From positions 1 to 64,000 of the forward strand of contig NZ_JAGHQT010000009.1 of NCBI RefSeq assembly GCF_017744155.1: a stretch of 64,000 nt of DNA. Direction: 5' to 3'. Shown here piece after piece: positions 17,437 to 27,249 of the stretch (position 1 is its first letter; each line of letters begins with the position of its first letter). The notes beneath the pieces were generated by a model. That model was not told where the DNA came from and ran no database searches. It saw nothing but the letters and a program-made list of their open reading frames with translations. The DNA is from Endozoicomonas sp. G2_1 (GTDB lineage Bacteria > Pseudomonadota > Gammaproteobacteria > Enterobacterales > Alteromonadaceae). The translations under genes were made by a program, and so were the position numbers.

Positions 17437-19386
17437 TTACAAAATCAGTTTGCGAATGTCTGACATTACACCCGCTAAGTGAACGGTAAACTTAGCTGCT
17501 AATGCACCATCGATAACGCGGTGATCATATGAAACTGAAAGTGGTAACATCAAGCGAGGAATAAACTCCTTGCCGTTCCACTTAGGTTTCATTTCAGACT
17601 TAGAAACACCCAAAATAGCCACTTCTGGTGAGTTGACGATTGGCGTAAATGACGTACCGCCAATACCACCAAGGCTAGAAATAGTGAAACAACCGCCTTG
17701 CATATCAGTGGCTTTCAGCTTGCCTTCGCGCGCTTTAACACTAATTTCTAGTAGCTCTTTTGACAATTCATAAATGCCTTTTTTGTCAACGTCGCGAATA
17801 ACCGGAACAACTAAACCGTTTGGTGTATCAACCGCAATACCAATGTGAACGTACTTCTTGAGGATCAAGCTTTCGCCGTCTTCACTCAAGCTAGCATTAA
17901 ACGTTGGGTAAGCGCGCAATGCACTGGCAGCAGCTTTCATCATAAACACCAATGGTGTTATTTTGAAACCTAGCTTCTGCTTCTCGGCAACAAGGTTTTG
18001 TTCTTTGCGGAACGCTTCAACATCGGTAATGTCAGCTTCATCAAACTGTGTCACGTGTGGAATAGTAACCCAGCTGCGATGCAAGAATGGACCAGAAATC
18101 TTTTGAATGCGCGATAACGGCTTCTCTTCAATTTCACCAAACTTAGAGAAATCAATCGACTTACCAGCAACAACTTGTAAGCCACCCTCACCATTAGCGA
18201 CTGAGCTACCCGCGTTAGCTTTTGGACGTGACAACTCATATTTAACATACGACTGAACGTCTTCTTTCAAGATACGACCTTTGCGACCCGAACCTTTCAC
18301 TAAGCTTAAATCAACGCCAAACTCACGCGCTAAACGGCGAATAGACGGAGATGTATAAATAGCACCTGTAGCTTTAAAGCTACCAGATTGCGGATGATGA
18401 GGCACTGGCGCAGATTTTTTAGCTGCAGGAGCCGGAGCCGCAGGAGCTGATGCTGGCGCAGGTGCTGTTACTGGTGCAGGAGCTGAAGCAGCTGGGCTTT
18501 CACCGCCGCTAACTTCCAACTTAATCACCAATGAACCGGTTTTAACCTTATCGCCAGTATTCACCAATACTTCTTTAACAGTACCGGCATGAGAAGACGG
18601 TACATCCATGGTTGCTTTATCAGTTTCTAAAGTAATTAAACCGTCTTCTTCTGCGATTTGGTCGCCAACGGCTACAAGTACGTCAATAACGTCAACTTCG
18701 CCGTCTTCACCAATATCAGGGACAGCAACGTCAATCACTGAGCTTGCCGCAGCGGGTGCTGGGCTTGGTGCAACCGCTGGTTGTGCTGCAGGCGCAGGAG
18801 CAGCAACAGCAGCACCTGTTTGTACTTTCAATACCAATGAACCAGTTTTTACTTTGCCGCCATTCTCAACACAAATTTCGACAACAGTACCGGCATGAGA
18901 TGAAGGTACATCCATCGTTGCCTTATCTGTCTCTAAGGTAATTAAACCGTCTTCTTCTGCGATTTCGTCACCAACAGCCACTAAAATATCGATAATATCG
19001 ACTTCGCCATCTTCGCCAATATCAGGGACAAAAACGTCAACGATTTCACCGCCAGCTGAAGGAGCCGGAGCTGCTGGCTGAGCAGGAGTAGCAACTGGCG
19101 CTTCTGGTTCAGCTGCTGGTACTTGAGCCTCAGCACCCGTTTTAATTTCACCACCTTTTATTTCACCAATAACATCGCCTTGCTTAATTTTGTCGCCAAC
19201 AGCAACATTTAACGCAGCTAAGGTACCAGCAACGGGTGCTGGAATATCCATAGAGGCTTTATCGGTTTCAACGGTCACAATACCTTCATCGGCTTCAATT
19301 GCGTCACCAACAGCAACGCAAAGCTCGATAATTTCAACTTCTTCACCGCCAACATCTGGCACAATAATTTGTTGAATATCAGACAT
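17437..19386 (-). CDS. aceF: Pyruvate dehydrogenase E2 (dihydrolipoyllysine acetyltransferase)
   Basis: The 649-residue E2 core subunit transfers acetyl groups from E1 to CoA. It has three lipoyl domains with lipoylated lysines in ETDKASMDIP and twice ETDKATMDVP, joined by Ala/Pro-rich linkers. Next come the E1/E3-binding domain (SPSIRRLAREFGVDLS) and the catalytic domain ending with the active-site motif SYDHRVIDGA. The three-lipoyl plan is the same as in E. coli AceF (630 residues). It starts 20 bp after aceE, so the two are co-transcribed. Confidence 0.97.
   Translation of the reverse strand: MSDIQQIIVPDVGGEEVEIIELCVAVGDAIEADEGIVTVETDKASMDIPAPVAGTLAALNVAVGDKIKQGDVIGEIKGGEIKTGAEAQVPAAEPEAPVATPAQPAAPAPSAGGEIVDVFVPDIGEDGEVDIIDILVAVGDEIAEEDGLITLETDKATMDVPSSHAGTVVEICVENGGKVKTGSLVLKVQTGAAVAAPAPAAQPAVAPSPAPAAASSVIDVAVPDIGEDGEVDVIDVLVAVGDQIAEEDGLITLETDKATMDVPSSHAGTVKEVLVNTGDKVKTGSLVIKLEVSGGESPAASAPAPVTAPAPASAPAAPAPAAKKSAPVPHHPQSGSFKATGAIYTSPSIRRLAREFGVDLSLVKGSGRKGRILKEDVQSYVKYELSRPKANAGSSVANGEGGLQVVAGKSIDFSKFGEIEEKPLSRIQKISGPFLHRSWVTIPHVTQFDEADITDVEAFRKEQNLVAEKQKLGFKITPLVFMMKAAASALRAYPTFNASLSEDGESLILKKYVHIGIAVDTPNGLVVPVIRDVDKKGIYELSKELLEISVKAREGKLKATDMQGGCFTISSLGGIGGTSFTPIVNSPEVAILGVSKSEMKPKWNGKEFIPRLMLPLSVSYDHRVIDGALAAKFTVHLAGVMSDIRKLIL
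18520..19044 (-). repeat. Near-identical lipoyl-domain repeats within aceF
   Basis: Two stretches of about 215 bp (18520-18738 and 18826-19044) are offset by 306 bp (102 codons). They encode lipoyl domains 3 and 2, which share long identical runs such as EEDGLITLETDKATMDVPSS. The first lipoyl domain is clearly more divergent. This points to a recent duplication or ongoing gene conversion between domains 2 and 3. Confidence 0.8.
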
Positions 19387-19406
19387 ATTATTTATCCTAT
19401 CCAGAA

Positions 19407-22082
19407 TTATGCGTAAAGCGGGTTAAGCTTGTCAGCATTAATGTTAAAACGCTTAATTGCGTCACTAACAACAGAGCGTTCAATGTCACCGCGATTTGCC
19501 AACTCATACAATGCTGCAACCACGACATAGTGATGATCTACTTCGAAGTGTTGACGCAAGTTAGCACGACTGTCTGAACGACCAAAGCCGTCAGTACCTA
19601 GTACGCGGTAGTCAGTATCGATAAAAGCGCGAACTTGATCAGCATAGTTCTTAACGTAATCAGTTGCTGCAATGGCAGGACCTTTGTCAGCAGTAATCAC
19701 TTGACCAACGTACGCTGTTTTGGGTGCTTGCTCTGGGTGTAGCATGTTCCAACGAGTCGCTTCTTGACCTTCACGCGCTAACTCGTTGAACGAAGTTACT
19801 GAGTAAACATCACTCGAAACATTGTAGTCATCAGCTAAGATTTGTGCTGCCTGACGCACGTGGTTCAAAATTGTACCTGAACCCATTAACTGAACGTTCG
19901 CCTTAGCACTTGATGCTTCAACGCGATCTAACTGGTAAATACCCTTGATGATTTGCTCTTCAACATCTTTTGCCTCTGGCATTGCTGGATGTTGGTAGTT
20001 TTCATTCATCAATGTTAAGTAGAAGAAAATGTTTTCGTTTTCTTCGTACATACGACGCAAACCTTCACGGACAATTACCGCAACTTCGTAACCGTATGTT
20101 GGATCGTAAGTAACACAGTTAGGGATAAGACCCGCTTGAACGTGCGAGTGACCGTCCTGATGCTGTAAACCTTCACCGTTAAGCGTTGTACGACCTGCGG
20201 TAGCACCTAATAAGAAACCACGTGCTTGCGAGTCACCTGCTGCCCACGCTAAGTCACCAACGCGTTGGAAACCAAACATTGAGTAGTAGATGTAGAACGG
20301 AATAGTGGTCGCGTTACAAGTTGAGTAAGAGGTACCTGAAGCAACCCAAGACGCCATGGCACCTAACTCGTTGATACCTTCTTGAAGTACTTGACCTTTT
20401 TTGTCTTCGCGATAGTAAGCAACTTGATCGGCATCTTGCGGTACGTATTTTTGACCTTCGTTAGCGTAAATACCTACTTGGCGGAATAAACCTTCCATAC
20501 CGAAAGTACGCGCTTCATCAGGAATGATAGGCACGACACGCTTACCGATTTTCTTGTCTTTCAATAAGCTATTTAAAATACGAACAAACTGCATGGTTGA
20601 TGAAACTTCACGCTCACCTGAACCTTTTAAGACCGCATCAAATGCTTTCAGTGCAGGTATTTCTAACTGCTCTTCTGCTTGCTCACGACGCGCAGGTAAA
20701 GAACCACCCAAGGCTTGACGACGAGCGCGCATGTATTCCATTTCTGGGCTACCATCTTCAAATTTGAAGAATGGCAAGTCTTCGATTTGATCGTCAGAAA
20801 TAGGCATATTGAAACGGTCGCGATATTGCTTAATCGACTCAACATCCATCTTCTTAACATTGTGAGCAACGTTTTGTGCTTCACCCGATTGACCCAAGCC
20901 AAAACCTTTTACGGTTTTCGCTAAGATAACAGTTGGACGACCTTTGGTGTTTACTGCGCGCTCATAGGCGGCATAAACTTTAACTGGATCATGACCACCA
21001 CGGTTTAAGCGCCAGATGTCTTCGTCAGACATATTAGCAACCATAGCAGCAGTTTCTGGGTACTTGCCAAAGAAGTTTTCGCGAGTGTACTTACCGCCTT
21101 TGGCTTTACAGTTTTGATATTCACCATCAACGGTTTCGTTCATCAACTGTAATAATTTGCCAGAAGTGTCGCGAGATAATAGTGCATCCCAGTAGCTACC
21201 CCAGATAACTTTAATCACTTCCCAACCAGCGCCGCGGAACGTACCTTCCAGCTCTTGGATGATTTTACCGTTACCGCGTACAGGGCCGTCAAGACGCTGT
21301 AAGTTACAGTTAATAATAAAAGTTAAGTTATCTAAGCCTTCGCGAGACGCTAGACCAATAGCACCTAGTGATTCTGGCTCATCACACTCACCGTCGCCCA
21401 TAAAACAGTATACGCGCTGATCTGAACAATCTTTAATACCGCGATCAGTTAAGTATTTAAGGAAACGTGCTGTGTAAATCGCTTGTAAAGGACCTAAGCC
21501 CATAGATACCGTTGGGAACTGCCAGAAGTCAGGCATTAAGTGCGGGTGTGGGTATGAAGATAAACCGTTGCCATCGCACTCCTGACGGAAGTTGTTCATT
21601 TGCTCTTCAGTCAAACGACCTTCTAAGAACGCTCGACCGTAAATACCCGGTGAAATATGACCTTGAGCAAAAATAAAATCGCCGCCATCTTTTTCAGAGG
21701 CCGCTTTAAAAAAGTGATTGAAACCAACATCATAAAGCATTGCCGAAGAGGCAAAGCTACCAATATGACCACCTAATTCTAGGTTTTTCTTAGATGCGCG
21801 TAATACCAAGACCATAGCGTTCCAGCGAATCGCAGCGCGAATGCGCGCTTCAATAGTTTGGTCAGCCGGCATGTGAGGCTCTTGTCCCGGTGGGATAGTA
21901 TTTACATACGCAGTCGTCGCATCAAACGGTAAATGTGTACCACTGCGACGGGCACGTTCAATCAATTTCTCTAAGATGTAATGGGCACGCTCTGGACCTT
22001 CATTTTCCAAAACTGATTCCATTGATTCGATCCACTCTTGTGTTTCTAGTGCATCAATATCTTGATTAAGGAGCTCAGACAT
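19407..22082 (-). CDS. aceE: Pyruvate dehydrogenase E1, homodimeric type
   Basis: The 891-residue thiamine-diphosphate enzyme (E. coli 887) decarboxylates pyruvate and acetylates the lipoyl groups of AceF. The ThDP/Mg motif is GDGECDEPES ... NCNLQ. The protein runs end to end like the E. coli enzyme, from SELLNQDIDALETQEW to a C-terminal KLNPLYA. It is first in aceE-aceF. The gap up to pdhR (22083-22424) is mostly filled by an inverted-repeat element. Confidence 0.97.
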   Translation of the reverse strand: MSELLNQDIDALETQEWIESMESVLENEGPERAHYILEKLIERARRSGTHLPFDATTAYVNTIPPGQEPHMPADQTIEARIRAAIRWNAMVLVLRASKKNLELGGHIGSFASSAMLYDVGFNHFFKAASEKDGGDFIFAQGHISPGIYGRAFLEGRLTEEQMNNFRQECDGNGLSSYPHPHLMPDFWQFPTVSMGLGPLQAIYTARFLKYLTDRGIKDCSDQRVYCFMGDGECDEPESLGAIGLASREGLDNLTFIINCNLQRLDGPVRGNGKIIQELEGTFRGAGWEVIKVIWGSYWDALLSRDTSGKLLQLMNETVDGEYQNCKAKGGKYTRENFFGKYPETAAMVANMSDEDIWRLNRGGHDPVKVYAAYERAVNTKGRPTVILAKTVKGFGLGQSGEAQNVAHNVKKMDVESIKQYRDRFNMPISDDQIEDLPFFKFEDGSPEMEYMRARRQALGGSLPARREQAEEQLEIPALKAFDAVLKGSGEREVSSTMQFVRILNSLLKDKKIGKRVVPIIPDEARTFGMEGLFRQVGIYANEGQKYVPQDADQVAYYREDKKGQVLQEGINELGAMASWVASGTSYSTCNATTIPFYIYYSMFGFQRVGDLAWAAGDSQARGFLLGATAGRTTLNGEGLQHQDGHSHVQAGLIPNCVTYDPTYGYEVAVIVREGLRRMYEENENIFFYLTLMNENYQHPAMPEAKDVEEQIIKGIYQLDRVEASSAKANVQLMGSGTILNHVRQAAQILADDYNVSSDVYSVTSFNELAREGQEATRWNMLHPEQAPKTAYVGQVITADKGPAIAATDYVKNYADQVRAFIDTDYRVLGTDGFGRSDSRANLRQHFEVDHHYVVVAALYELANRGDIERSVVSDAIKRFNINADKLNPLYA

Positions 22083-22155
22083 AATTTTACTTAGTCTCCG
22101 ACTGTTAGGGTTAATTGTGCTGCCAGCAACAAATCGCTAACAACGCGCTTACTGT

Positions 22156-22421
22156 TATACTCAAGCTACTTCAAGATAAATGTTCAGTTGGGATTAAAAG
22201 CGATTTAGACAAGGCATTGATTGCAAAGAATGGTTATTCCCTTGTTAAAATCAATAACGCCGTATAAATCGTCTTTTAAACCAACCCTTTGGGCGCTTCA
22301 CAGGGGCTTAATCTCTTCGTTGCAGCTAATTGAAAGGGAATAACCATTCCTGCTAGCTGCGCCTTGATATTGAGCCCCTGTGACAACGCTGAACTACGCA
22401 TCTTGAAGTAGTTTGAGTATA
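22156..22421. repeat. 266-bp inverted-repeat element (MITE-like) between aceE and pdhR
   Basis: The ends are 21-bp inverted repeats with one mismatch: TATACTCAAGCTACTTCAAG at 22156 and its complement ending at 22421, only 3 bp before the pdhR stop codon. Inside are further complementary pairs. GAATGGTTATTCCCTT (22231) pairs with AAGGGAATAACCATTC (22334), and CACAGGGGCTTA pairs with the region TGAGCCCCTGTG. The whole unit could fold into a branched hairpin. There is no coding potential. It resembles dispersed non-coding repeats that I recall from Alteromonadales genomes. Only one copy is in this window. Confidence 0.65.
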
Positions 22422-22424
22422 TTA

Positions 22425-23219
22425 CTAATATTCTCGTCGCTGCATTCTGCGCATCGATCTTTCCATGCGACTCTGCTCTTGCGACAAGTCTAATAAAACT
22501 TCTTCAATGTAGGCCAAATGACGATGGCTTGCCGCCCAAGCTTTTTCAGGCTGACCACTTAAAATCGCTTCTAATAAACGGGTGCGATAATCAGCAATCT
22601 TGGCAAAAATCACAGGCCTTTGAGCTAAAATCGTTAAATTTTGCTCAATATTTTCAATTAACAATGGCGACATACTGCGTGCCAAATGCAACATAACGGC
22701 ATTGTGCGATGCCGCACATACCGCTAAATAAAACTCGAACACAGCTTTAGCTTCCGCCGCATAATCATTTTCGATTTGGGCATGACCAATGTTTTCGTGC
22801 TTGAGTTTAATCTCAGCAAAATCTGCTTCTGTGCCGCGCATCGCTGCATAGTATGCAGACATACCTTCAATACCGTAGCGAAACTCAAGTAAATCAAATT
22901 GCGCTTCTGAATGCTGTGACAACAAATTAAACAATGGATCAGCTAGGCCAGAAAGCAAATTTTCGGCGACAAACGTTCCACCACCTTGCTTGCGCGTAAC
23001 CAAACCTTTGGCTTCAAGCTTTTGAATAGCTTCTCTAAGCGAAGGTCTTGAAACTTCAAATTGTCTAGCAAGTTCACGCTCAGGTAATAGCTTTTGCCCT
23101 GGTTGCAAGCTGCCTTCAACAATCATTGCTTCCAAACGAGCAAGAATAACGTCCGATAGTTTCGGCGTTCTCAATGATGTTGTCGCAGAAGGTACTGCTG
23201 ATTGTTTGCTGGTTAACAT
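22425..23219 (-). CDS. pdhR: Pyruvate-responsive GntR/FCD-family repressor
   Basis: The 264-residue regulator has an N-terminal winged-helix DNA-binding domain (ERELARQFEVSRPSLREAI, about residues 47-65) and a C-terminal FCD ligand domain. In E. coli PdhR represses the pdhR-aceEF-lpd genes and releases DNA when pyruvate is bound. Its position upstream of aceE on the same strand and the perfect PdhR-type operator 65 bp before its start support this identity over the close relative LldR. It is probably autoregulated. Confidence 0.93.
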   Translation of the reverse strand: MLTSKQSAVPSATTSLRTPKLSDVILARLEAMIVEGSLQPGQKLLPERELARQFEVSRPSLREAIQKLEAKGLVTRKQGGGTFVAENLLSGLADPLFNLLSQHSEAQFDLLEFRYGIEGMSAYYAAMRGTEADFAEIKLKHENIGHAQIENDYAAEAKAVFEFYLAVCAASHNAVMLHLARSMSPLLIENIEQNLTILAQRPVIFAKIADYRTRLLEAILSGQPEKAWAASHRHLAYIEEVLLDLSQEQSRMERSMRRMQRREY

Positions 23220-23271
23220 AACGCTTGTTTACTACCTATTGCTTTAACACCTGTTTCGCTCAAACTCAAAC

Positions 23272-23312
23272 ACCAATTGGTAAATTGGTCTTACCAATGA
23301 TTCTTAAGTATA
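23272..23312 (-). promoter_or_regulatory. PdhR operator and probable pdhR promoter
   Basis: ATTGGTCTTACCAAT (23284-23298) is a perfect inverted repeat of the PdhR type. Two bases away lies the palindrome ACCAATTGGT (23272-23281), which may add a second contact. A candidate -10 TATACT (minus strand, 23307-23312) sits just upstream, so the operator would cover the start-site region as in E. coli. No convincing -35 is visible. Confidence 0.75.
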
Positions 23313-23416
23313 AATAACATACCAAAGACACGGCTAAATGTAAATGAATTTAGTGGATATCGGGATGGTTGCCAAGCGCTAAATTAAAGTAAAAACTTAA
23401 TACAACCGTTTGAAAT

Positions 23417-23431
23417 AATGGTCAGACCATT
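23417..23431. promoter_or_regulatory. Second GntR-type palindrome upstream of pdhR
   Basis: AATGGTCAGACCATT is a perfect inverted repeat around CAG with the TGGT-N3-ACCA core used by PdhR and FadR-type regulators. It is 119 bp upstream of the main pdhR operator. It may be an auxiliary PdhR site or a site for another GntR protein. Confidence 0.45.
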
Positions 23432-23514
23432 TAGGTTACAAGCACCCGTAAGTATGGTTTTAACATCTTAATTGATGTCATTACAAAACGAAGTAAAACA
23501 AATGATTGGTCAAT

Positions 23515-23563
23515 AAAAAACGACTCAAATCAGCAATTAATTTTTGCTCATTTGAATCGTTTA
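23515..23563 (-). terminator. Intrinsic terminator of ampE
   Basis: On the minus strand AAACGATTCAAATGAGCAA pairs with TTGCTGATTTGAGTCGTTT with two mismatches and is followed by TTTATT. It lies about 90 bp past the ampE stop and separates it from pdhR. Confidence 0.7.
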
Positions 23564-23652
23564 AATAGACATCCAAACTAAGCTTTAAGCTTAGCTAACA
23601 CAGTACTTTGGTCAGCATATAAAGCCTGTTCCTGTAATTGGCAAGTAGCTAA

Positions 23653-24648
23653 TTAAGTAATCACGCCAGTTATGATCAATAGGGAAACCACGGCTAAACA
23701 AAGTAATAAGGTTCTTTTGGCCAAACGCACTAAAATACAGGGTTCTGCACTACAGTCGCCTTCATCAATCATAAAGTCTTCTGACTTCTCTGCCACATTA
23801 ACCAGCACACTATGAGGAGACTGGCTAAAATTAAAAACGCTCTCTAACCATATTGGGAAAGCTTTTGAAAAATGTCCAACCAACATATAGCAAAATGCGA
23901 CTATACGTACTAACGGCCATTCTAGTATAAACAGTATTTTTTGTAGTTGGCCGTGCACTTCCGCATTGTAATCGCATTCAACAGCATCGTGATTGATATA
24001 GCCTTGCTCAGTGGCGGTATGCTTGGTAAAGTCTTCCGAATCACCAATAACTTCTGACTCTACATCATCGGCCGCTAATTCAACTTGTTCTGTATCATCA
24101 GCCATTTGTTCATTAGCTTGTTCGCATTCGACTTTTTTGAGGGCGGCATTTTCAACAAGTGTTAACAATAATCGATAAAACAAAGCCCCCGGCGCACCAA
24201 ACAAAACAAAGAAGATCATGATGGCAATAAAATAGCGGAAATTAAGCCAAACCAAAATTTGGCCAAAGCTCATATCGGCGAGATTCTTATCTTGCTGTAA
24301 CTGTTGGTGATGCAATTCACATGTCGTCAATTCACCGCGAAACGCTGAGTTCAGATAATTTTTGTAGCACTCTCGGGTTTGGACACAGCCAAAGCAAACA
24401 ATTAACAATAAGGTAGAGACAACTAGGTGCAGTATAGTGTCGTCGATTGCCGCTAACACTACGTAAACCAAAACAACCGGTAGTAGCAAAAAGATAAACG
24501 TACTAAGACTAGATTGCCACGGCGACTTCACCCACTGGTTGTTAATTGCCAATTGGCAATAACGACGAAAGTAGAAGCTAAACTGCCACACTGGCGAAGA
24601 GAGGCTACGTTGAGCAGCAAGGGCAATTAAAAGACTGATTAAACTCAT
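23653..24648 (-). CDS. ampE: Inner-membrane protein AmpE
   Basis: The 331-residue membrane protein has about four hydrophobic segments and the conserved stretch FVLFGAPGALFYRL (about residues 141-154) typical of AmpE. AmpE is encoded with ampD and is linked to beta-lactamase regulation and envelope sensing; its exact activity is not settled. It is longer than E. coli AmpE (284). The extra length is a very acidic stretch at about residues 170-225 (DDTEQVELAADDVESEV), where the family has a short loop. It is downstream of ampD on the same strand with a 118-bp gap. Confidence 0.88.
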   Translation of the reverse strand: MSLISLLIALAAQRSLSSPVWQFSFYFRRYCQLAINNQWVKSPWQSSLSTFIFLLLPVVLVYVVLAAIDDTILHLVVSTLLLIVCFGCVQTRECYKNYLNSAFRGELTTCELHHQQLQQDKNLADMSFGQILVWLNFRYFIAIMIFFVLFGAPGALFYRLLLTLVENAALKKVECEQANEQMADDTEQVELAADDVESEVIGDSEDFTKHTATEQGYINHDAVECDYNAEVHGQLQKILFILEWPLVRIVAFCYMLVGHFSKAFPIWLESVFNFSQSPHSVLVNVAEKSEDFMIDEGDCSAEPCILVRLAKRTLLLCLAVVSLLIITGVIT

Positions 24649-24766
24649 AGTGTTTCTCTACTCATAGCCGTGGTTATATTATTTACTGTCGATTAGTAAT
24701 CTTTATTAACTGTTTTGTACTAGCTTTCTAATATTGGCTGTCTTACTTTTGTGATTTCATATAAGT

Positions 24767-25321
24767 CTATGTACTAGCCAACAATTGATTAAAATACTGC
24801 CAATCAAAAGATGGTCCAGGATCCGTTTTTCGCCCCGGCGCAATATCACAGTGACCAACAATATTATCTTTAATTAAAGGATACGTTTCTCTGAGCTTAA
24901 TTACTAAGCTGACCAGTTGTTGATATTGTTGTTTTGTATAGGGAATATTATCGGTTCCCTCTAGTTCAATACCTATCGAAAAATCGTTACAGCGCTCTTT
25001 GCCCCGATACTTAGAAACACCGGCGTGCCATGCTCTTTGATCAAAATTAACGTATTGGATAATCTCGCCATCTCGTCTGATCAAACAATGTGCGGAAACC
25101 CTAAGCTGATAAATCCCCTCAAAAAATGAATCCTGACTAGGGTCTAAGCGCCCCATGAACAAATCAGTAATGTACGGCCCGCCAAACTGTCCCGGTGGCA
25201 AAGAAATATTGTGGATCACCAATAAGTCGATATTGGTACCCTCAGGTCGTTGATCAAAATGACTGGAATATTGTTTTTCAACATTATTCAACCAACCTTG
25301 AACAATACTGTCTCGAACCAT
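24767..25321 (-). CDS. ampD: 1,6-anhydro-N-acetylmuramyl-L-alanine amidase
   Basis: This cytoplasmic zinc amidase removes the stem peptide from anhydro-muropeptides during peptidoglycan recycling and so keeps AmpR-type induction low. LLVIHNISLPPGQFGGP, RVSAHCLIRRDGEI and GHCDIAPGRKTDPGP carry the expected ligands (His, His, Asp) and the catalytic Glu/Lys. I chose the ATG at 25321 (184 residues; E. coli 183). An in-frame ATG at 25405 would add 28 residues rich in Q, D and N that the family lacks. Neither start has a strong ribosome-binding site, so the longer form remains possible. Confidence 0.93.
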   Translation of the reverse strand: MVRDSIVQGWLNNVEKQYSSHFDQRPEGTNIDLLVIHNISLPPGQFGGPYITDLFMGRLDPSQDSFFEGIYQLRVSAHCLIRRDGEIIQYVNFDQRAWHAGVSKYRGKERCNDFSIGIELEGTDNIPYTKQQYQQLVSLVIKLRETYPLIKDNIVGHCDIAPGRKTDPGPSFDWQYFNQLLAST

Positions 25322-25443
25322 ATTATCTTGAATAATGCAATCTTGAACCTTATTACTGTTTAATACGTTAGTTTTTTTATTTTCAGCCAACGAGTACCCT
25401 GCCATTTCATTCTTAACTTGTTGCTAACTCAATGGAATATACT

Positions 25444-25959
25444 ATGAGTCAAACACCACCAACAAATAAAATTAATCGAACTTTTACCTGGTTGGCATGG
25501 CTGAGTTTATTTGGTTTACTGGTGTTTGTTTTTAATGATTACTTAGAAAACCAATACAATCCAAACCGCGAGGTTGAGAGCAGCACCAGCTTTAATGGTA
25601 AAAGTCAGGTGATATTGCAACAAAATCGTGCGGGTCATTACCTCGCTAATGGCACGATAAATCAACAACCCGTTACTTTCTTGCTAGATACAGGAGCGAC
25701 TCAGGTCTCGGTACCAGCACACCTAGCCGAGAGTTTGTACCTCGATCGTGGTCGAGCGGGTATTGCCAATACAGCAAATGGTCAAGTCACCGTCTATCAA
25801 ACAGAAATTGCCGAACTCACCATAGGCAACATTCAACTCAACAATGTCAGCGCCAGCATTAACCCTGGCATGAAAACCAACGAAATATTATTAGGCATGA
25901 GCGTACTAAAACAAGTACAATTTAGCCAAACTGGGAAACAGCTTATCTTAGAGTACTAA
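25444..25959 (+). CDS. Membrane-anchored retropepsin-like aspartic protease
   Basis: The protein has 171 residues from the ATG at 25444, which has GGAA six bases upstream; an ATG at 25432 has no such site. One N-terminal membrane helix (about 12-32, FTWLAWLSLFGLLVFVF) is followed by a single pepsin-like domain. The catalytic motif is FLLDTGATQVSVP, and a later hydrophobic-hydrophobic-Gly appears in ILLGMSVL. This matches the clan AA TIGR02281-type proteases, which must dimerise to be active. It probably faces the periplasm. The target is unknown. It is divergent from ampD. Confidence 0.82.
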   Translation: MSQTPPTNKINRTFTWLAWLSLFGLLVFVFNDYLENQYNPNREVESSTSFNGKSQVILQQNRAGHYLANGTINQQPVTFLLDTGATQVSVPAHLAESLYLDRGRAGIANTANGQVTVYQTEIAELTIGNIQLNNVSASINPGMKTNEILLGMSVLKQVQFSQTGKQLILEY

Positions 25960-26043
25960 GCAAGCAGCAACCCCTATTGATTGTCTCTTTAACGATCAAA
26001 TATACAATGACTTCTTCGTATTAACCAAACCAACGAGATTTGA

Positions 26044-26949
<906 letters not shown>

Positions 26950-27003
26950 CCTACTCTTTCGACTAACCCTGCAATACCTTAGTTACAGCTTTTCACCTCA
27001 TGC

Positions 27004-27034
27004 GAGCATCAATTTATCATCCAAATTGATGCTC
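27004..27034 (+). terminator. Hairpin downstream of nadC
   Basis: GAGCATCAATTT and AAATTGATGCTC form a perfect 12-bp stem with a 7-nt loop, 55 bp past the nadC stop. No T tract follows, so termination may be weak. The rest of the 300-bp gap to pilA is AT-rich. I see no GG-N10-GC sigma-54 promoter there. Confidence 0.5.
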
Positions 27035-27249
27035 ACACTGAACTAGACATTTTCACTGATTACGCTAAGTTCACCAAACTTTCACGAAACCATCATATAT
27101 CTGCGATAATTCTTCAGATTTTTAAAGAAAAAATAAACAATTAGGACAAAAGTAAAAAAATATTAAAAAAATTTGCAACAAGGTTTTACATTCGTTCAAA
27201 AATATCGCAGTATTAACTCAGCCCCCGTAATAAATATGGAAAACATATT

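Noticed and set aside
17298-17489. 63-codon plus-strand frame between lpdA and aceF
   Set aside because: It spans two palindromes and runs into aceF antisense; there is no ribosome-binding site or recognisable protein.
26950-27249. Sigma-54 promoter before pilA
   Set aside because: Expected from pseudomonad pilA genes, but no GG-N10-GC pair with proper context was found.
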